This document shows, piece by piece, positions 43,249-50,202 of a stretch of 64,000 nucleotides of DNA (the first letter of the stretch is position 1; each line of letters starts with the position of its first letter). The DNA is from Bacteroidota bacterium (GTDB taxonomy: Bacteria; Bacteroidota; Bacteroidia; Bacteroidales; DTGW01): contig JAKPQD010000060.1 in the NCBI GenBank assembly GCA_029572965.1, forward strand, positions 1-64,000, given 5' to 3'. The notes beneath the pieces are model-generated. The model was not told the origin of the DNA and ran no database searches. It saw only the letters and a list, made by a program, of their open reading frames with translations. The position numbers and the translations under genes are program-made.

Positions 43249-44517
43249 TCAATCCAATTCCTTAGCAATAGAGATAGCTGCAATAGTCCCATCAGCCACA
43301 GCAGTAGTAATCTGGCGATATTTTTTACTTATCACGTCACCTACCGCGTAAACGCCCGGAATACTGGTTCGCATATCTTCGTCTGTCTTGATATATCCCC
43401 ACTGGTCAAGTTCAAGTTTTTCTTTAAACAAGTCAATATTGGGTTTGAAGCCTATAAAAATGAAAACTCCATCACTGACAAGCTTTATACGCTCTTTTGT
43501 TTTCAGGTTTTCAATCTCAGATATAACCTGGTTTCCCTCTTTAACAAACGAGCGGGGCTCATGTTCATAAAGCACTTTGATTTTTGGGTTTGCCAAAAGC
43601 TTTTCTTGCGCCTTTTTGTTGGCAGTGAGCTTATCAAACTGGTGAACCATAGTTATTTTAGAAGCAAACTTGGCTATAAAGTCCGATTCTTCAACTGCAG
43701 AGTTTCCACCACCTATCACAACTACCTCTTTATCTACAAAATATTTAGCATCACAAGTGGCACAGTAAGAAATTCCTTTGCCTTTCAGTTCCATCTCACC
43801 CGGGGCGCCAGTCAGGTTGGGTGATGTCCCGGTGGCAATGATAATGCGTTTGGCTTTCAGCGTTTCGTATTCATCAATGACGACCTCTTTTTTCTCAAGG
43901 TCAACCCTGGTAACATCTACAGCAACCTTATATACGGAGCCACAAAGCTTGGTTTGCTCACTCATGTTGTGCGACAGCATATAGCCTGCCTGAGGTTCAA
44001 TAAAACCAGGATAATTAGACACCTCGTGCGTTGTAGATACGTGCCCGCCCGGCAATGCAATGTCCACCATTACAGTGTTAATCTTGGCCTGGCATAAATA
44101 CAAACCGGCAGTCAACCCGGCAGGGCCGGCCCCAAGGATAATTACATCAAACTCGGTAACGGCAGGTTTTATCTGCGATTTAATAGCCTTAACGCGTTCG
44201 ACAGGGATCATGCTGTCCAAGTGGCAGATAATATCGCTGCGCTTAATACCACCAGACAACCTGTCGGCCACTTCTTTCCCATTATCAAAAAACAATAGCG
44301 TTGGCGAAGATTTAACTCCGAGTTTATCAGCTAATTCGCGGTTTTGTTGACGAAATATTTTAAAAAACTTAATATCATTGCCGTAAAGCCGGGATAAATT
44401 TTCAAATTTTGGGGCAAGCGCTTCACATGGCGGGCATTCAGTAGAATAAAAGTCAAGTACTACTTTGCCTCCCTGAAGGACTTCAGTTTCAAATTCAGAT
44501 GCATTTATTTCTTTCAT
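43249..44517 (-). CDS. Thioredoxin-thioredoxin reductase fusion
   Basis: A 422-residue fusion. Residues 1-105 are a thioredoxin-like domain with active site ECPPC (Cys28, Cys31), the CPPC dipeptide being unusual. Residues about 118-422 are a low-molecular-weight thioredoxin reductase: FAD motif ILGAGPAGLTAGLY, active site YCATCDAKYF (about 250), NAD(P)H motif VIGGGNSAVEE and the C-terminal FAD block VYAVGDV. Here the thioredoxin precedes the reductase, opposite to the known mycobacterial fusion. It would recycle the several thioredoxins encoded around it. It follows the thioredoxin at 44612 by 94 bp. Confidence 0.93.
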   Translation of the reverse strand: MKEINASEFETEVLQGGKVVLDFYSTECPPCEALAPKFENLSRLYGNDIKFFKIFRQQNRELADKLGVKSSPTLLFFDNGKEVADRLSGGIKRSDIICHLDSMIPVERVKAIKSQIKPAVTEFDVIILGAGPAGLTAGLYLCQAKINTVMVDIALPGGHVSTTHEVSNYPGFIEPQAGYMLSHNMSEQTKLCGSVYKVAVDVTRVDLEKKEVVIDEYETLKAKRIIIATGTSPNLTGAPGEMELKGKGISYCATCDAKYFVDKEVVVIGGGNSAVEESDFIAKFASKITMVHQFDKLTANKKAQEKLLANPKIKVLYEHEPRSFVKEGNQVISEIENLKTKERIKLVSDGVFIFIGFKPNIDLFKEKLELDQWGYIKTDEDMRTSIPGVYAVGDVISKKYRQITTAVADGTIAAISIAKELD

Positions 44518-44611
44518 AGCATTAATTATTAATTAAAACAATACATTTTAAAGAACTTTACTGATTATCATAAAGTTACTAAAACAATACTGTTTTATCT
44601 AAGGAATCAAA

Positions 44612-44986
44612 TTAATTTTTCAGCAAAATTTCGTTGATGGCCTGATCAAATGTTTGACGGGGAAGAGCGCCCATAGCAGCCTGAGGTTGTCCTTCTTTAG
44701 GCACAAAGAGAAGGGTTGGAATACTTGAGATGCCAAAAACTGAAGCTAATTCCTGTTCGCTCTCAGTATCAACCTTGTAAACAATAAGCTTTCCGGCATA
44801 ATCCTTAGCAATATCCTGAAGAATTGGGGCTACCATCTTACATGGGCCACACCAGTCGGCATAAAAATCAATAATTGCAGGCAATTCGCCAACGTATTTC
44901 CACTCTTTGTTTACCTCGTAATTAAATACTTTTTCTTTAAATTCCTGGGTGGTTAAGTAAACCACATCTTTTACCATTGTTTCCAT
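44612..44986 (-). CDS. Thioredoxin (CGPC type)
   Basis: A 124-residue cytoplasmic thioredoxin with active site WCGPCKM (Cys46, Cys49) and the SSIPTLLFV cis-proline. Its N-terminal block FKEKVFNYEVNKEWKY is almost the same as in the lipoprotein thioredoxin at 46956-47405, so the two are recent paralogues for different compartments. The promoter has TATCTTTG and two direct repeats upstream that recur before the DUF6132 operon. It probably leads the transcript continuing into the Trx-TrxR fusion. Confidence 0.92.
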   Translation of the reverse strand: METMVKDVVYLTTQEFKEKVFNYEVNKEWKYVGELPAIIDFYADWCGPCKMVAPILQDIAKDYAGKLIVYKVDTESEQELASVFGISSIPTLLFVPKEGQPQAAMGALPRQTFDQAINEILLKN

Positions 44987-45011
44987 AATTAATTAATTTT
45001 AAATTATGAAA

Positions 45012-45019
45012 CAAAGATA
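45012..45019 (-). promoter_or_regulatory. -7 box of the thioredoxin operon (TATCTTTG)
   Basis: Minus-strand TATCTTTG, 25 bp before the start at 44986. No -33 TTTG is visible; a direct-repeat element occupies that region, suggesting activator-dependent transcription. Confidence 0.65.
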
Positions 45020-45032
45020 CGAAAAATGATTG

Positions 45033-45077
45033 AATAAATCGCTATAATATCACCAAAATAAATCGCAATAATAACAC
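45033..45077 (-). promoter_or_regulatory. Direct-repeat operator, site 1
   Basis: Two direct copies of a ~21-bp unit on the minus strand, consensus GGTGATATTATwGyGATTTA (45054-45033; second copy 45077-45057, starting GTGTTATTATTG). The near unit ends 13 bp above the -7 box. The same unit, at the same distance from the same -7 sequence, is found at 48434-48475. Confidence 0.65.
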
Positions 45078-45091
45078 TTTTTAAGAAATGG

Positions 45092-46411
45092 CTAAAAATA
45101 TGATGCAAAGCCCAGTTCGATAAGCTCCTTCACCGGACGGCAGTCGGTAGAGCAGATTTGCCCTGATTGATTTTTAGCCACCGAACCACAACCACCCCCG
45201 CAGGCCAATTGCAGGCTGCAGTCTTTACAATCATTGATGGTTGTTACGTCACGTTTTTCCCATTCATTAATAAGGCTTGTATTTAAAGCCGTTTGGGGAT
45301 AGAATGTCCCTAACGACTCATCTGCCTTACCGACAGTGGCAGTACACGGGTATATGTGGCCGGTATAATCAAAAGCCCATTCGGTCTTACATGCAGGGCA
45401 TGAGTCGAACAATGGGGCAGGCAAGCTGCCATTTTCGGCCAGAAACTTTGAGATAGAATAAGCAGGTTTGTAAAACTCTACAATATAAGGATGCTGTTTA
45501 ATTAGTGAATAAAGCGATTCGTACAACGAAACCCTTGTAAACAGCTTGTCAGGCGCAGATTGGCAATGGTGCAACTCGTAGTTGCGGCCAATCTGAGTTT
45601 TGAAATACGAATTTTTTGTCCAACCTTTATCAATGGCAAAGCGGGCAAGCTCAGGCAGGTTATTGATATTCTCCTTGTCAATGACCATGCGCAAGTTCAC
45701 ATTCAGCTTATTGGCAAGAGTAACATCTATGCCATTTACAATTTTATCAAAAGTGCCAGCACCACCTTTGAGGAAGCGCCTTACATTATGCACAGCAGCC
45801 GTACCATCCAGCGTAATCTGAATTTCGCGGATTCGGCCCTTTTTGAGAATATCAATATATTCGGCCAGAGTATATCCATTGGTAACAAAGCAAAGCTCAA
45901 GCCCAACTTTATTGGACTGTTCAACTAAATATGTAATTATTTCTTTTTGTTTTGGAGAGTTTAACAAAGGTTCTCCTCCAAATACCGTTATATATTTGCG
46001 CCTTCCGGCAAATTCTTTTTGAATATACGTAAAAAAGGCATCAACAATTTCGTTAGTCAGTTCGCTCTTAGCCGGGGCGTATTCGTCCTGATAACAATAC
46101 GAACAGGCAAAGTTGCAGCTGTAGTTGGGGACAAAGAACAACTGCACTTCATCGTTATCTCGATTGTCAATAAAATCAAGATATTTGCTTTTATACAGCT
46201 TATTTTCTTCTGTCTCGTCCACCCAATAGCCTTTGGCAACCATATCGTTTACAAAATCATCAGAAACAATTTCTTTACTATTCCTGAGCCCGTCTATTTT
46301 GCAGGCTTCGTCGGGCGACAAAATATCGGCATTGCCCGAAAGGAGGTTCACAATAAAGAAATTCTCAGAATCCTTGATGTTAGAAAATATGTTGTGTTTA
46401 GAAAAAACCAT
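45092..46411 (-). CDS. Radical SAM/SPASM peptide-maturase-like enzyme
   Basis: A 439-residue radical SAM protein. Residues about 1-75 resemble a small wHTH/RRE-like N-terminal region. The SAM cluster motif is CNFACSYC (Cys99, Cys103, Cys106), followed by VFGGEP and the barrel segment IQITLDGTAAVHN. The C-terminal SPASM domain has DSCPACKTEWAF, YPCTATVGK and CKDCSLQLACGGGCG to CSTDC, enough for two auxiliary 4Fe-4S clusters. The family includes RiPP maturases and anaerobic sulfatase activators. A 32-codon Cys-rich ORF lies 0.4 kb upstream on the same strand, but no sulfatase is in the window, so peptide modification is a reasonable guess only. Confidence 0.85.
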   Translation of the reverse strand: MVFSKHNIFSNIKDSENFFIVNLLSGNADILSPDEACKIDGLRNSKEIVSDDFVNDMVAKGYWVDETEENKLYKSKYLDFIDNRDNDEVQLFFVPNYSCNFACSYCYQDEYAPAKSELTNEIVDAFFTYIQKEFAGRRKYITVFGGEPLLNSPKQKEIITYLVEQSNKVGLELCFVTNGYTLAEYIDILKKGRIREIQITLDGTAAVHNVRRFLKGGAGTFDKIVNGIDVTLANKLNVNLRMVIDKENINNLPELARFAIDKGWTKNSYFKTQIGRNYELHHCQSAPDKLFTRVSLYESLYSLIKQHPYIVEFYKPAYSISKFLAENGSLPAPLFDSCPACKTEWAFDYTGHIYPCTATVGKADESLGTFYPQTALNTSLINEWEKRDVTTINDCKDCSLQLACGGGCGSVAKNQSGQICSTDCRPVKELIELGFASYF

Positions 46412-46651
46412 CTAATTACGAATTACAGATTACTAATGACAGATGACTAATTAAAACAATCCGATTAAACTTTAAAGACCTTTTACAGCCTTCTATTATA
46501 TAGAAAATGGCAGCTAATTTGAACTAACCCCTATCTCCTTGAAGAACTGCAGATAGGACTTTGATTGTTAATTCAAAATATTTTTTGCCATATTCTATAA
46601 AATTACTTTGTAAAAGGAGTAACATGCACCTTCAAATTTAGTGCTCTATTT
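46412..46651. other. Intergenic region upstream of the radical SAM gene
   Basis: About 240 bp with no ORF. A hairpin CCTATCT/AGATAGG (46530-46557) is visible. No consensus -7 box is obvious, so the radical SAM promoter is not identified. Confidence 0.4.
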
Positions 46652-46790
46652 GAGGGTGTGTAAAAAGTCTGAAAAGGCTTCGACTTCGCTCAGCCTGACG
46701 ATTGATAATCAGCAATTTGTCATTTTGAGCGGAGTCGAAAAAATGAACAAATTTGACCTTTTTACACACCCTCGTTGGGGTGGTAAAAAA
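46652..46790. repeat. MITE-like repeat, copy 1
   Basis: About 139 bp, nearly identical to 53185-53318 (a few substitutions and short indels). Outer inverted ends GAGGGTGTGTAAAAAG / CTTTTTACACACCCTC and inner arms TTCGACTTCGCTCA / GAGCGGAGTCGAA make the whole element one long hairpin. No coding capacity. Its A-run overlaps the T-tract of the neighbouring terminator. Confidence 0.75.
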
Positions 46791-46828
46791 AAGGCACCAG
46801 GCCTTACTTTTAGCAGTGTCCTGATGCC
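46785..46828 (-). terminator. Terminator after the Cys-rich small ORF
   Basis: On the minus strand GGCATCAGG ... CCTGGTGCC (46828-46793, one G-U pair) followed by T8. The hairpin starts 9 bp after the stop codon of the small ORF, marking the end of the DUF6132-methyltransferase-thioredoxin transcript. Confidence 0.75.
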
Positions 46829-46837
46829 CAAATTCAA

Positions 46838-46936
46838 TTAGTCGTGGCAGCCGGCAACATTTTTAGATGTTTTTGCGCAGCACTGGGCTACCTTCGCGTT
46901 TGTTAACACTTCTTTTTTTCTAATAAGACTTGTCAT
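46838..46936 (-). CDS. Small Cys-rich peptide (32 aa)
   Basis: A short ORF of 32 codons starting MTSLIRKKEVL and ending VAGCHD, with cysteines 19, 20 and 30 in the C-terminal half (VAQCCAKTSK). It begins 19 bp after the stop of the lipoprotein thioredoxin and is followed within 9 bp by a rho-independent terminator, so it fits as the last gene of that operon. A basic N-terminal leader-like half and a Cys-containing core-like half, with a radical SAM/SPASM gene just downstream, recall RiPP precursors. A metal-binding or redox peptide is equally possible. No homologue is recognised. Confidence 0.5.
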   Translation of the reverse strand: MTSLIRKKEVLTNAKVAQCCAKTSKNVAGCHD

Positions 46937-46955
46937 AATAAACAGTTTAAAAAAA

Positions 46956-47405
46956 TTATTTAACTAAAAGAACTTCATTGATAGCTTTTACTAACGATTC
47001 TTTAGGCAAAGCCCCCATAGCAGCCTGTGGCTGCCCTTTGGCCGGAATGAACAAAATTGTAGGTAAGCTTTGTATTCCCAGATTTTGAGCAAGTTGTCTT
47101 TCAACATCCACATCTACCTTATAAACAACAATCTTTCCTGCATATTCCCTGGCTATTTCCTCAATACGTGGCGAAATCTGACGACAAGGGCCGCACCATG
47201 TAGCATAAAAGTCAATGATAGCCGGCATAGTGCCTTCATATTTCCATTGCTTATTTACTTCGTAGTTAAAAACCTTTTGTTTAAAGGTTTCGTTTGTCAA
47301 GACAATTACTTCTCCAAATTTGGCTTTGCCTTCAGGACTTCCTGCGCTACAATTGCCAAGTAAAAAAGCAAATGCAAGTACCGATAATGTTATAATCTTT
47401 CTCAT
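46956..47405 (-). CDS. Thioredoxin lipoprotein (CGPC type)
   Basis: A 149-residue lipoprotein thioredoxin. The open frame runs 39 codons further upstream across the methyltransferase gene end, but the Met at 47405 begins a lipoprotein signal (LLGNC, Cys19), so this start is preferred. Active site WCGPCRQ (Cys71, Cys74), cis-proline SLPTILFI. Strong similarity to the cytoplasmic thioredoxin at 44612 (FKQKVFNYEVNKQWKYEG) points to duplication with acquisition of an export signal. It lies 22 bp after the methyltransferase stop and before the small Cys-rich ORF. Confidence 0.92.
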   Translation of the reverse strand: MRKIITLSVLAFAFLLGNCSAGSPEGKAKFGEVIVLTNETFKQKVFNYEVNKQWKYEGTMPAIIDFYATWCGPCRQISPRIEEIAREYAGKIVVYKVDVDVERQLAQNLGIQSLPTILFIPAKGQPQAAMGALPKESLVKAINEVLLVK

Positions 47406-47427
47406 GTTATTAAATTTAAAAATATTT

Positions 47428-48075
47428 TTACTTTTTACAACCACATTTAGCTGGTTTTTGGGCTGCAATGGTCCAGCTAACCACTTTAATTTTACCTTTG
47501 TCATAAGGGGCGGATTCTTCAATAATATTTACTGATGAAAAGCCTGCATTCTCAAGCTGACTAAGATATTCGTCACGAGTAACAGAGCCTGCCCAGCATT
47601 CTGAGACAGCAACAGGGTCATTTCTATATTCATCGGGTACGGGGCTTGTAGAATATATATCGCTTACCACAAAACGGCCGCCTTTTTTCAATATCCGGTA
47701 TATTTCGTTCCATACCATCTGCTTATCCGAAGCATGGTTGATGGTGCAATTAGATATAACAAGGTCTGCAACAGCATCGTCAAGCGCAATCTTTTCCAAT
47801 TCGCTGCGGACAAACTTAACGTTGGTAACGTTCAATCTTTTTGCAGTATCTATGGCTTTTTCAATCATACCATCAGAAATATCAATACCGTAAACAAAGC
47901 CGTTTTCGCCAACGCTTTCGGCAAGGCGTATTACGTCAGTACCTCGTCCGCTTCCCAAGTCAACACATACTTCTCCGGCTTTTACCTCTGAGTAGTTGAT
48001 AGCACCTCCGCATGACAAGCAACAATCGGACTTTGCCAGCTCGCTGTATCTTTTATTTATTTCTATTAATGACAT
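47428..48075 (-). CDS. ArsM-like methyltransferase
   Basis: A 215-residue class I SAM methyltransferase with CVDLGSGRGTDVI (residues 37-49) as SAM motif. Cysteines match the arrangement of arsenite methyltransferases: an N-terminal pair (DCCLSC, 18-22), SNCTINH (Cys110) and SECWAGSV (Cys160), plus a C-terminal CGCKK tail. ArsM enzymes use thioredoxin as reductant, and thioredoxin genes surround it. No arsR, arsB or arsC is seen, so the natural substrate may be arsenite or another thiophile. It follows DUF6132 by 64 bp in a shared operon. Confidence 0.85.
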   Translation of the reverse strand: MSLIEINKRYSELAKSDCCLSCGGAINYSEVKAGEVCVDLGSGRGTDVIRLAESVGENGFVYGIDISDGMIEKAIDTAKRLNVTNVKFVRSELEKIALDDAVADLVISNCTINHASDKQMVWNEIYRILKKGGRFVVSDIYSTSPVPDEYRNDPVAVSECWAGSVTRDEYLSQLENAGFSSVNIIEESAPYDKGKIKVVSWTIAAQKPAKCGCKK

Positions 48076-48139
48076 AAAAGTTGATAGTTATTGGTTGTTA
48101 GAGCTTATTCGTAATTTTTAATTTTTAATTTTTAAATCC

Positions 48140-48385
48140 TCAACATTTACCTCTGCTACATGGGCTGCTCACGATAAAAAAACCCATAAACCCTCCAAAA
48201 ATGATACTCATATATGGACTGCTTGTTATCGGGCAACTACCAGAAGAACAACCTATATAATAATAGTACAGAAAGCCTGCAATCATACCAATAACAGTTG
48301 CAATAAAAGGTTTCCAGAAATACCAGGAAGAAAAAAACTCTTTTATGGTCTTTGGCCTGGGCTTTACTTCACAATTATTTTCCAT
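48140..48385 (-). CDS. DUF6132-like small membrane protein
   Basis: An 81-residue protein with two transmembrane helices (about 25-43 and 58-75) and the segment IGCSSGSCPITSSPYMS between them, which matches the DUF6132 small membrane family as I know it; the C-terminus is SSPCSRGKC. The four or five cysteines near the membrane suggest metal or thiol chemistry. It is the first gene of the operon with the ArsM-like and thioredoxin genes, behind the direct-repeat operator. Confidence 0.75.
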   Translation of the reverse strand: MENNCEVKPRPKTIKEFFSSWYFWKPFIATVIGMIAGFLYYYYIGCSSGSCPITSSPYMSIIFGGFMGFFIVSSPCSRGKC

Positions 48386-48412
48386 CTTTACCTGTTTTTA
48401 AAATTTACTCTG

Positions 48413-48420
48413 CAAAGATA
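48413..48420 (-). promoter_or_regulatory. -7 box of the DUF6132-arsM-like operon (TATCTTTG)
   Basis: Minus-strand TATCTTTG, identical to the box at 45012-45019, 27 bp before the start at 48385. Confidence 0.65.
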
Positions 48421-48433
48421 AAACAAATAAAAA

Positions 48434-48475
48434 AATAAATCACAATAATATCACCTAAATCTTTTTAATATCACC
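48434..48475 (-). promoter_or_regulatory. Direct-repeat operator, site 2
   Basis: Two direct copies on the minus strand of GGTGATATTA followed by a GATTTA half (48455-48434 and 48475-48454). The near unit ends 13 bp above the -7 box, exactly as at 45033. The region also lies just upstream of the -7 box of the divergent zinc-ribbon gene, so one site may control both. Confidence 0.65.
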
Positions 48476-48486
48476 AAAAAAATTTT

Positions 48487-48494
48487 TACCTTTG
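48487..48494 (+). promoter_or_regulatory. -7 box of the zinc-ribbon gene
   Basis: TACCTTTG on the plus strand, matching TAnnTTTG, 19 bp before the start at 48514. Confidence 0.6.
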
Positions 48495-48513
48495 TACCCT
48501 CAATGTATTGATT

Positions 48514-48948
48514 ATGAGCAAAGTTTTTGATGATAGCCTTAGTCCTGAACAGCTTGAAGAGATGTTCCACAATGATGAAAAATGTCTTGAATTTTTGGCT
48601 AATCTCAAGTGGGCCAATGGTTTCGTATGCAAAAAATGCGGCAACACCAACTCCTGCCCGGGCAAAGAGCCCTTCTCGAGACGTTGCACCAAATGCAAAA
48701 CAAAAGAGACTGCCACCAACGGCACAATATTTCATGGTGTCAAATTTCCTATCAGCAAAGCTTTTTACATTGCATACAATGTATGTAAAGGGAAAGAAGA
48801 CATCTCGTCCTACGAATTTGGCCGCAGGCTTTCGTTGCGCCAGATGACCTGTTGGAACTTCAAATCAAAGATAGAACACGCATTAGTTGAAATGGGCTCT
48901 TTAACAGACAAAGAAAGAAGCTCTATTGAAAAAATACTGACCAGCTAA
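48514..48948 (+). CDS. Transposase-type zinc-ribbon protein (no DDE domain)
   Basis: A 144-residue protein from the ATG at 48514 (an in-frame TTG lies 6 bp upstream). It matches the N-terminal part of IS1595-type transposases: LANLKWANGFVCKKCGNTNSC and RRCTKCKTKETATNGTIFHGVKFPI, with CxxC-CxxC zinc ligands, then a helical segment. The catalytic DDE region is missing and there are no terminal repeats nearby, so it is either a relic or a domesticated DNA-binding protein. It is divergent from the DUF6132 operon across the direct-repeat operator, which makes a regulatory role attractive. Confidence 0.75.
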   Translation: MSKVFDDSLSPEQLEEMFHNDEKCLEFLANLKWANGFVCKKCGNTNSCPGKEPFSRRCTKCKTKETATNGTIFHGVKFPISKAFYIAYNVCKGKEDISSYEFGRRLSLRQMTCWNFKSKIEHALVEMGSLTDKERSSIEKILTS

Positions 48949-48983
48949 TAATCTTGTTTTTACAAGAGTTCACCTATTATAGC

Positions 48984-50063
48984 TTATAATTCATATATAA
49001 GAGAAATTCCAAAAAATGGATATCCAGGATAGTTTCTTAGCTGGCCATAAGGATTAAGTCCTCGGTAGCCATGAAAGTAAAATCCAACTGCGTGATTGAA
49101 ATTTGTTTTTGGATAAAATTTATATCCCCAATAAAGATTAAAGTTAAATAGCATTCCTTCTTTTACTTCAGTAGTTTCCCATTTCCCTTCATCTACTTTT
49201 TTAAACAATGGGTAACCATATCTCAATCTATAGCGAACTTCAAATGATAAAACATTGACAAAACGTTTACTGGCAAGAAAGCCTTGGGTTCTTTGAAATT
49301 GGTATTCTAAATAATATTCACCCCGATATTTACTTGCTGGAATATCCAAATCGGTAGTTAATTCGGCATCTTTACGTACACTGAACCACCCAAGACCTCT
49401 ATTGCTAATTCGGTATGAAAAACCTAACCTTAAAGAGTGACAGTTCTCCCTAATCCTGTCCGGGTCATTAATGGTTGCTTGAAATTCTGTGTATTCGTAA
49501 GATACATTAATACGCGTAATTGGAAAATTTTCGTCTTTACGATATATTGTTATTTCATCACCTAGATGTGTGCACTCGTGAAAAATTGGAAGCCAGGAAA
49601 AAGATATATTTTTGATAAACCTATTGTTTGGGAAATATCGTATTAACCTTAATTTGAATGATCCAAAACGATAATCAGTATTAATTACAGGAGCCGTTTC
49701 TGAGCCCCACATATCTTCAAGCACATGAACGCTAACGGGTACTGAAGCGGCAAAACCCCACTTGTTTTTATTGTCAATATCTCTAGAAAAGTTTGCGAAT
49801 AATGGAATATCAAATCCTGCATGCAATTCAACCATGGGCCTATTGAATTTACTACCTTCTTCAAGTAAATCAAATTCTGAATAACTTTTGTTATAGCCTA
49901 ATTCAGCTTTTGAAACATTGCTATGCATTTCTGATACAAAAGGTTGGGCAAATGCAGCTGATTCAAAAAATCCATCCCAGCTAATAGCAGTCGTATCCTG
50001 AGAAGATAAAGTAACAAATGGTAATGTTACTAAACAAAATGTAATGAATCCCTTTTTTATCAT
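48984..50063 (-). CDS. Outer-membrane protein resembling DUF1207
   Basis: A 359-residue protein from the preferred start at 50063, which gives a signal peptide (ending TLSSQ); the open frame starts 15 codons earlier. Beta-rich with many aromatic residues, ending in FFGISLIYEL, typical of an outer-membrane barrel. The motif IFHECTHLGDEITIY resembles the HxSxHLGDE-like segment of DUF1207 proteins. The role is unknown. It is transcribed away from the ECF sigma gene, sharing a 139 bp intergenic region. Confidence 0.6.
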   Translation of the reverse strand: MIKKGFITFCLVTLPFVTLSSQDTTAISWDGFFESAAFAQPFVSEMHSNVSKAELGYNKSYSEFDLLEEGSKFNRPMVELHAGFDIPLFANFSRDIDNKNKWGFAASVPVSVHVLEDMWGSETAPVINTDYRFGSFKLRLIRYFPNNRFIKNISFSWLPIFHECTHLGDEITIYRKDENFPITRINVSYEYTEFQATINDPDRIRENCHSLRLGFSYRISNRGLGWFSVRKDAELTTDLDIPASKYRGEYYLEYQFQRTQGFLASKRFVNVLSFEVRYRLRYGYPLFKKVDEGKWETTEVKEGMLFNFNLYWGYKFYPKTNFNHAVGFYFHGYRGLNPYGQLRNYPGYPFFGISLIYEL

Positions 50064-50202
50064 GGTAGTATCTTTTTTATTAAAGTTAATTGAATAAAAA
50101 TTAAACAACCAGTACTAAACTTAAATAGTTCATTCATTGTTAATTTATTTTACACATTATTAGGTTATTTAATATTTTTACGTAGAAAATAGTTTTATTG
50201 GA

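Noticed and set aside
46641-46841. Plus-strand ORF of 66 aa spanning MITE copy 1
   Set aside because: Its reading frame is mostly the repeat hairpin and the terminator; copy 2 does not preserve it because of indels.
48451-48735. Minus-strand ORFs of 94 and 79 aa opposite the zinc-ribbon gene
   Set aside because: Antisense shadows of the zinc-ribbon protein; the plus frame has the conserved Cys pairs and a good promoter.
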